This document shows, piece by piece, positions 4,434 to 6,169 of a stretch of 6,169 nt of DNA (within the stretch, counting starts at the first letter, position 1; every line of letters starts with the position of its first letter). The stretch spans positions 1 through 6,169 of the forward strand of contig CAJLUE010000090.1 of the NCBI GenBank assembly GCA_905209765.1, in the 5' to 3' direction. The DNA comes from an uncultured Collinsella sp. (lineage in GTDB: Bacteria > Actinomycetota > Coriobacteriia > Coriobacteriales > Coriobacteriaceae). Position numbers and translations under genes: made by a program. Below the pieces are notes generated by a model that made no database searches, was not told the origin of the DNA, and saw nothing but the letters and a program-made list of their open reading frames with translations.

Positions 4434-6169
4434 ATGCCTGTTCGAATCTATACCACCAATGCCGGCACGGATTTGAGCGATGCCGAGTCGGCGCTGCTTG
4501 CCGACCTTATTGCCCGTCACGGGCGTGCCGTGTTGCTGGCACCAACGTTTGCCGAGCTCGACCTGTGCCGTCATGATGCGGCGGAAGCCGGCGTTTCGCT
4601 GGGTATCGACTACAAGACGCCCACATCGTGGCTTCGCTCGCTTTGGGAGCTTTTGGGCGACGGGCGCGGTTTCGTCGACAACCTGCAGCGCCAGATGCTG
4701 TTTTCGGACATGGTCACGCGCCTCGATGATGCCGACCTGCAGCCGCTTTCGCGCAGCCAGGGCACGGTGCGCATGCTCGCGCGCATGGCCCGCGATGTGC
4801 TGCCGGGCGTAGCGGGGACGGGTGCCGAGCGCTGCTGCGGCGACGTTTGCCGTCCCGATCCCAAGAGCGACGCCGAGGCTCGCGTATTCGAGCTTTTGCG
4901 TGCCTACGCGGGCGGTTTGGACCGTCGAGATATGGTCGAGCCCTGCGAGGCAGCCGACATTATGGCCGGTGCCCTGGCCGATAGCCTGCCGGCGTGCGCC
5001 CGCGCCGTATGCGTGCGCGGTATCACGTCGTTTACGCACGGTCTGCTCGAGCTGCTGTCTGCCGTGGCGAACAATGGGGGAGAGGTCGTCGTGCTACTTG
5101 ACCGCGAGCAGGCGGCGATGCGCGAGGAGCTTGCCACGGCATTTGATGCCCGCGGTGTGCTGTTTGAGATTGCGCCGCTGGGGGAGGACGCCGTCGCGTC
5201 TGATGTCGCTTGCGGGGCCGCCGCTCAGCCTGCCTTTATTGAGGTCGCCGGCCCCCATGCCCGTGCTCATGTCTATGCGGACGCCATCGATAAGTTGGTG
5301 AAAGCGCACAAGGAGTCCAAGGCCGATAAAGCTACTGCAACGCCCGCCGACCCTGTGCGCGTGCTCGTTGTTTCTGCCCGGGCATCCCAGCTGTTCGGTG
5401 AGCTCGCCTCTCGTCTGGCGGCGCGTCACATTGCGTCCGAGACGACCGAGTTCACGGCGTTTTCCCAGTCCATCGCGGGCAGGCAGTTTACGGCGCTCGC
5501 CAACCTGATCGAGCGTATGAAAGCCGCCGACGAGGGCACCGCTTCCAAGACCGAGTGGTGGCCCGCTCCAGAGCTTACCGACTGGATTTATAGCCCGCTT
5601 TCGGGTACTGACGCCGCGAGCGCCCGCGGCTTCGACAAGAACATGCGCCTGTCGCGCAGCAAGACCACTGCGGGCGTCAAGAGCCTGCTGCAGAGCGTGC
5701 AGGGCCAGGTGAGGGGCGCCCGCAAGGCCGCCAGCGAAGAAAACTGGTTTAAGAACGTGCCATGCGTGGTCTCGGACGTGTTTCAGGCGCTGTGGCGCGA
5801 CAAACCCGTGACGGCGCTCAAGGCCATGCTCGCCGTTGCAGAGGCGCTGCCCGATCGCGCTCTAGGCGGTCTTGACGGCCAGGCCCGTCGCCAGGCGGAG
5901 ACGGCTTTGCTGCGCCATGCCATCGACATCCTTATGAATGATGCTCGCGCGCTCGACGTGTCGCAGGCCGCGACCGTGCCGGTTCTCGACGGCGTTCGAA
6001 CCAAGGTGGACAAGCGCAGTACCGCTTACGATTACGCGACCTACGAGGTCGATCGCACGCCACGGGCACAAGTGCGCTTCGTGTCGCTTGCCGATGCGTC
6101 GGTTTTGCGTCCTGGCGGCTACGATGCCGTGCTGTTTGCCGACGTCGACCTGGACAGCTATCCGCTTTC
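4434..6169 (+). CDS. AddB/RexB-like recombination nuclease-helicase subunit, N-terminal part (truncated by window end)
   Basis: The frame is open for 578 codons from ATG 4434 to the window edge. AddB-type proteins pair with AddA (UvrD-like helicase) to resect double-strand breaks; their N-terminal halves are helicase-like and their C-terminus carries a PD-(D/E)XK nuclease with an Fe-S cluster. The N-terminus AVLLAPTFAELDLC (32-45), then TSWLRSLWELLGDGRGFVDN (64-83), follows the pattern of AddB/RexB openings. The last residues YDAVLFADVDLDSYPL (563-578) sit where the family has its 'hydrophobic strand, Gly, Leu/Asn, Glu, Phe-Pro' segment. No Walker A motif (GxxGxGKT) is visible, so this subunit probably does not hydrolyse ATP, as in RexB. 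The nuclease domain would lie beyond the window. No strong promoter is evident; TAGGAT at 4389-4394 is the best -10. Other PD-(D/E)XK/helicase-like proteins cannot be excluded. Confidence 0.68.
   Translation, partial: MPVRIYTTNAGTDLSDAESALLADLIARHGRAVLLAPTFAELDLCRHDAAEAGVSLGIDYKTPTSWLRSLWELLGDGRGFVDNLQRQMLFSDMVTRLDDADLQPLSRSQGTVRMLARMARDVLPGVAGTGAERCCGDVCRPDPKSDAEARVFELLRAYAGGLDRRDMVEPCEAADIMAGALADSLPACARAVCVRGITSFTHGLLELLSAVANNGGEVVVLLDREQAAMREELATAFDARGVLFEIAPLGEDAVASDVACGAAAQPAFIEVAGPHARAHVYADAIDKLVKAHKESKADKATATPADPVRVLVVSARASQLFGELASRLAARHIASETTEFTAFSQSIAGRQFTALANLIERMKAADEGTASKTEWWPAPELTDWIYSPLSGTDAASARGFDKNMRLSRSKTTAGVKSLLQSVQGQVRGARKAASEENWFKNVPCVVSDVFQALWRDKPVTALKAMLAVAEALPDRALGGLDGQARRQAETALLRHAIDILMNDARALDVSQAATVPVLDGVRTKVDKRSTAYDYATYEVDRTPRAQVRFVSLADASVLRPGGYDAVLFADVDLDSYPL

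Noticed and set aside
4264..4476. A 70-codon frame within the palindrome
   Set aside because: Its first 29 codons are the inverted repeat itself, and it overlaps the AddB-like start. There is no ribosome site.
4347..5039. A 230-codon minus-strand frame, plus + strand frames at 4480-4812 and 4822-5301
   Set aside because: All overlap the continuous AddB-like frame from 4434, which alone shows sensible codon use, a ribosome site and recognisable protein sequence. The others are Arg/Ser/Ala-rich shadows.

Overview
The window looks like chromosomal DNA from a GC-rich Coriobacteriia actinobacterium, most likely Collinsella or a close relative. This is inferred from protein character, codon bias toward G/C third positions, and short palindromes built around GGGGACGG that I associate from memory with this group; no search was run. 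It holds five complete genes, the 3' tail of a sixth and the first 578 codons of a seventh. There is no rRNA, tRNA, CRISPR array, transposase or phage module.

Left part (1-1463): the end of a + strand gene stops at 44. It converges with mnmA (minus strand, tRNA 2-thiouridylase) across a gap holding two hairpins, one of them a perfect 23-bp palindrome. Upstream of mnmA, an extended -10 promoter lies directly against a GC hairpin with a U tract. That structure is either the cysK terminator, an mnmA attenuator, or both.

Centre (1463-3226): cysK (minus, cysteine synthase) and a four-cysteine Rrf2-family regulator (plus) are divergent across 253 bp. A good sigma70-type cysK promoter in this gap is covered by nested inverted repeats, a natural operator. 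With mnmA next door, the block reads as a sulfur module: cysteine synthesis, a likely Fe-S or cysteine-responsive regulator, and a consumer of cysteine-derived sulfur. The regulator converges with a small four-helix membrane protein of the YvlD/phage-holin-IV family. A strong hairpin, probably a bidirectional terminator, separates them.

Right part (3590-6169): a promoter and a hairpin-rich leader precede a YerC/YecD TrpR-like regulator, which ends at a clean intrinsic terminator. Fused to that terminator is an 89-bp near-perfect palindrome. After it comes a long gene open to the window end that resembles the helicase-like N-terminal half of an AddB/RexB recombination nuclease subunit.

The genes are ordinary housekeeping types. 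The less usual content is between them: the repeat family, the cysK operator, the mnmA promoter-hairpin arrangement and the yerC leader. I do not see a convincing new multi-gene system.
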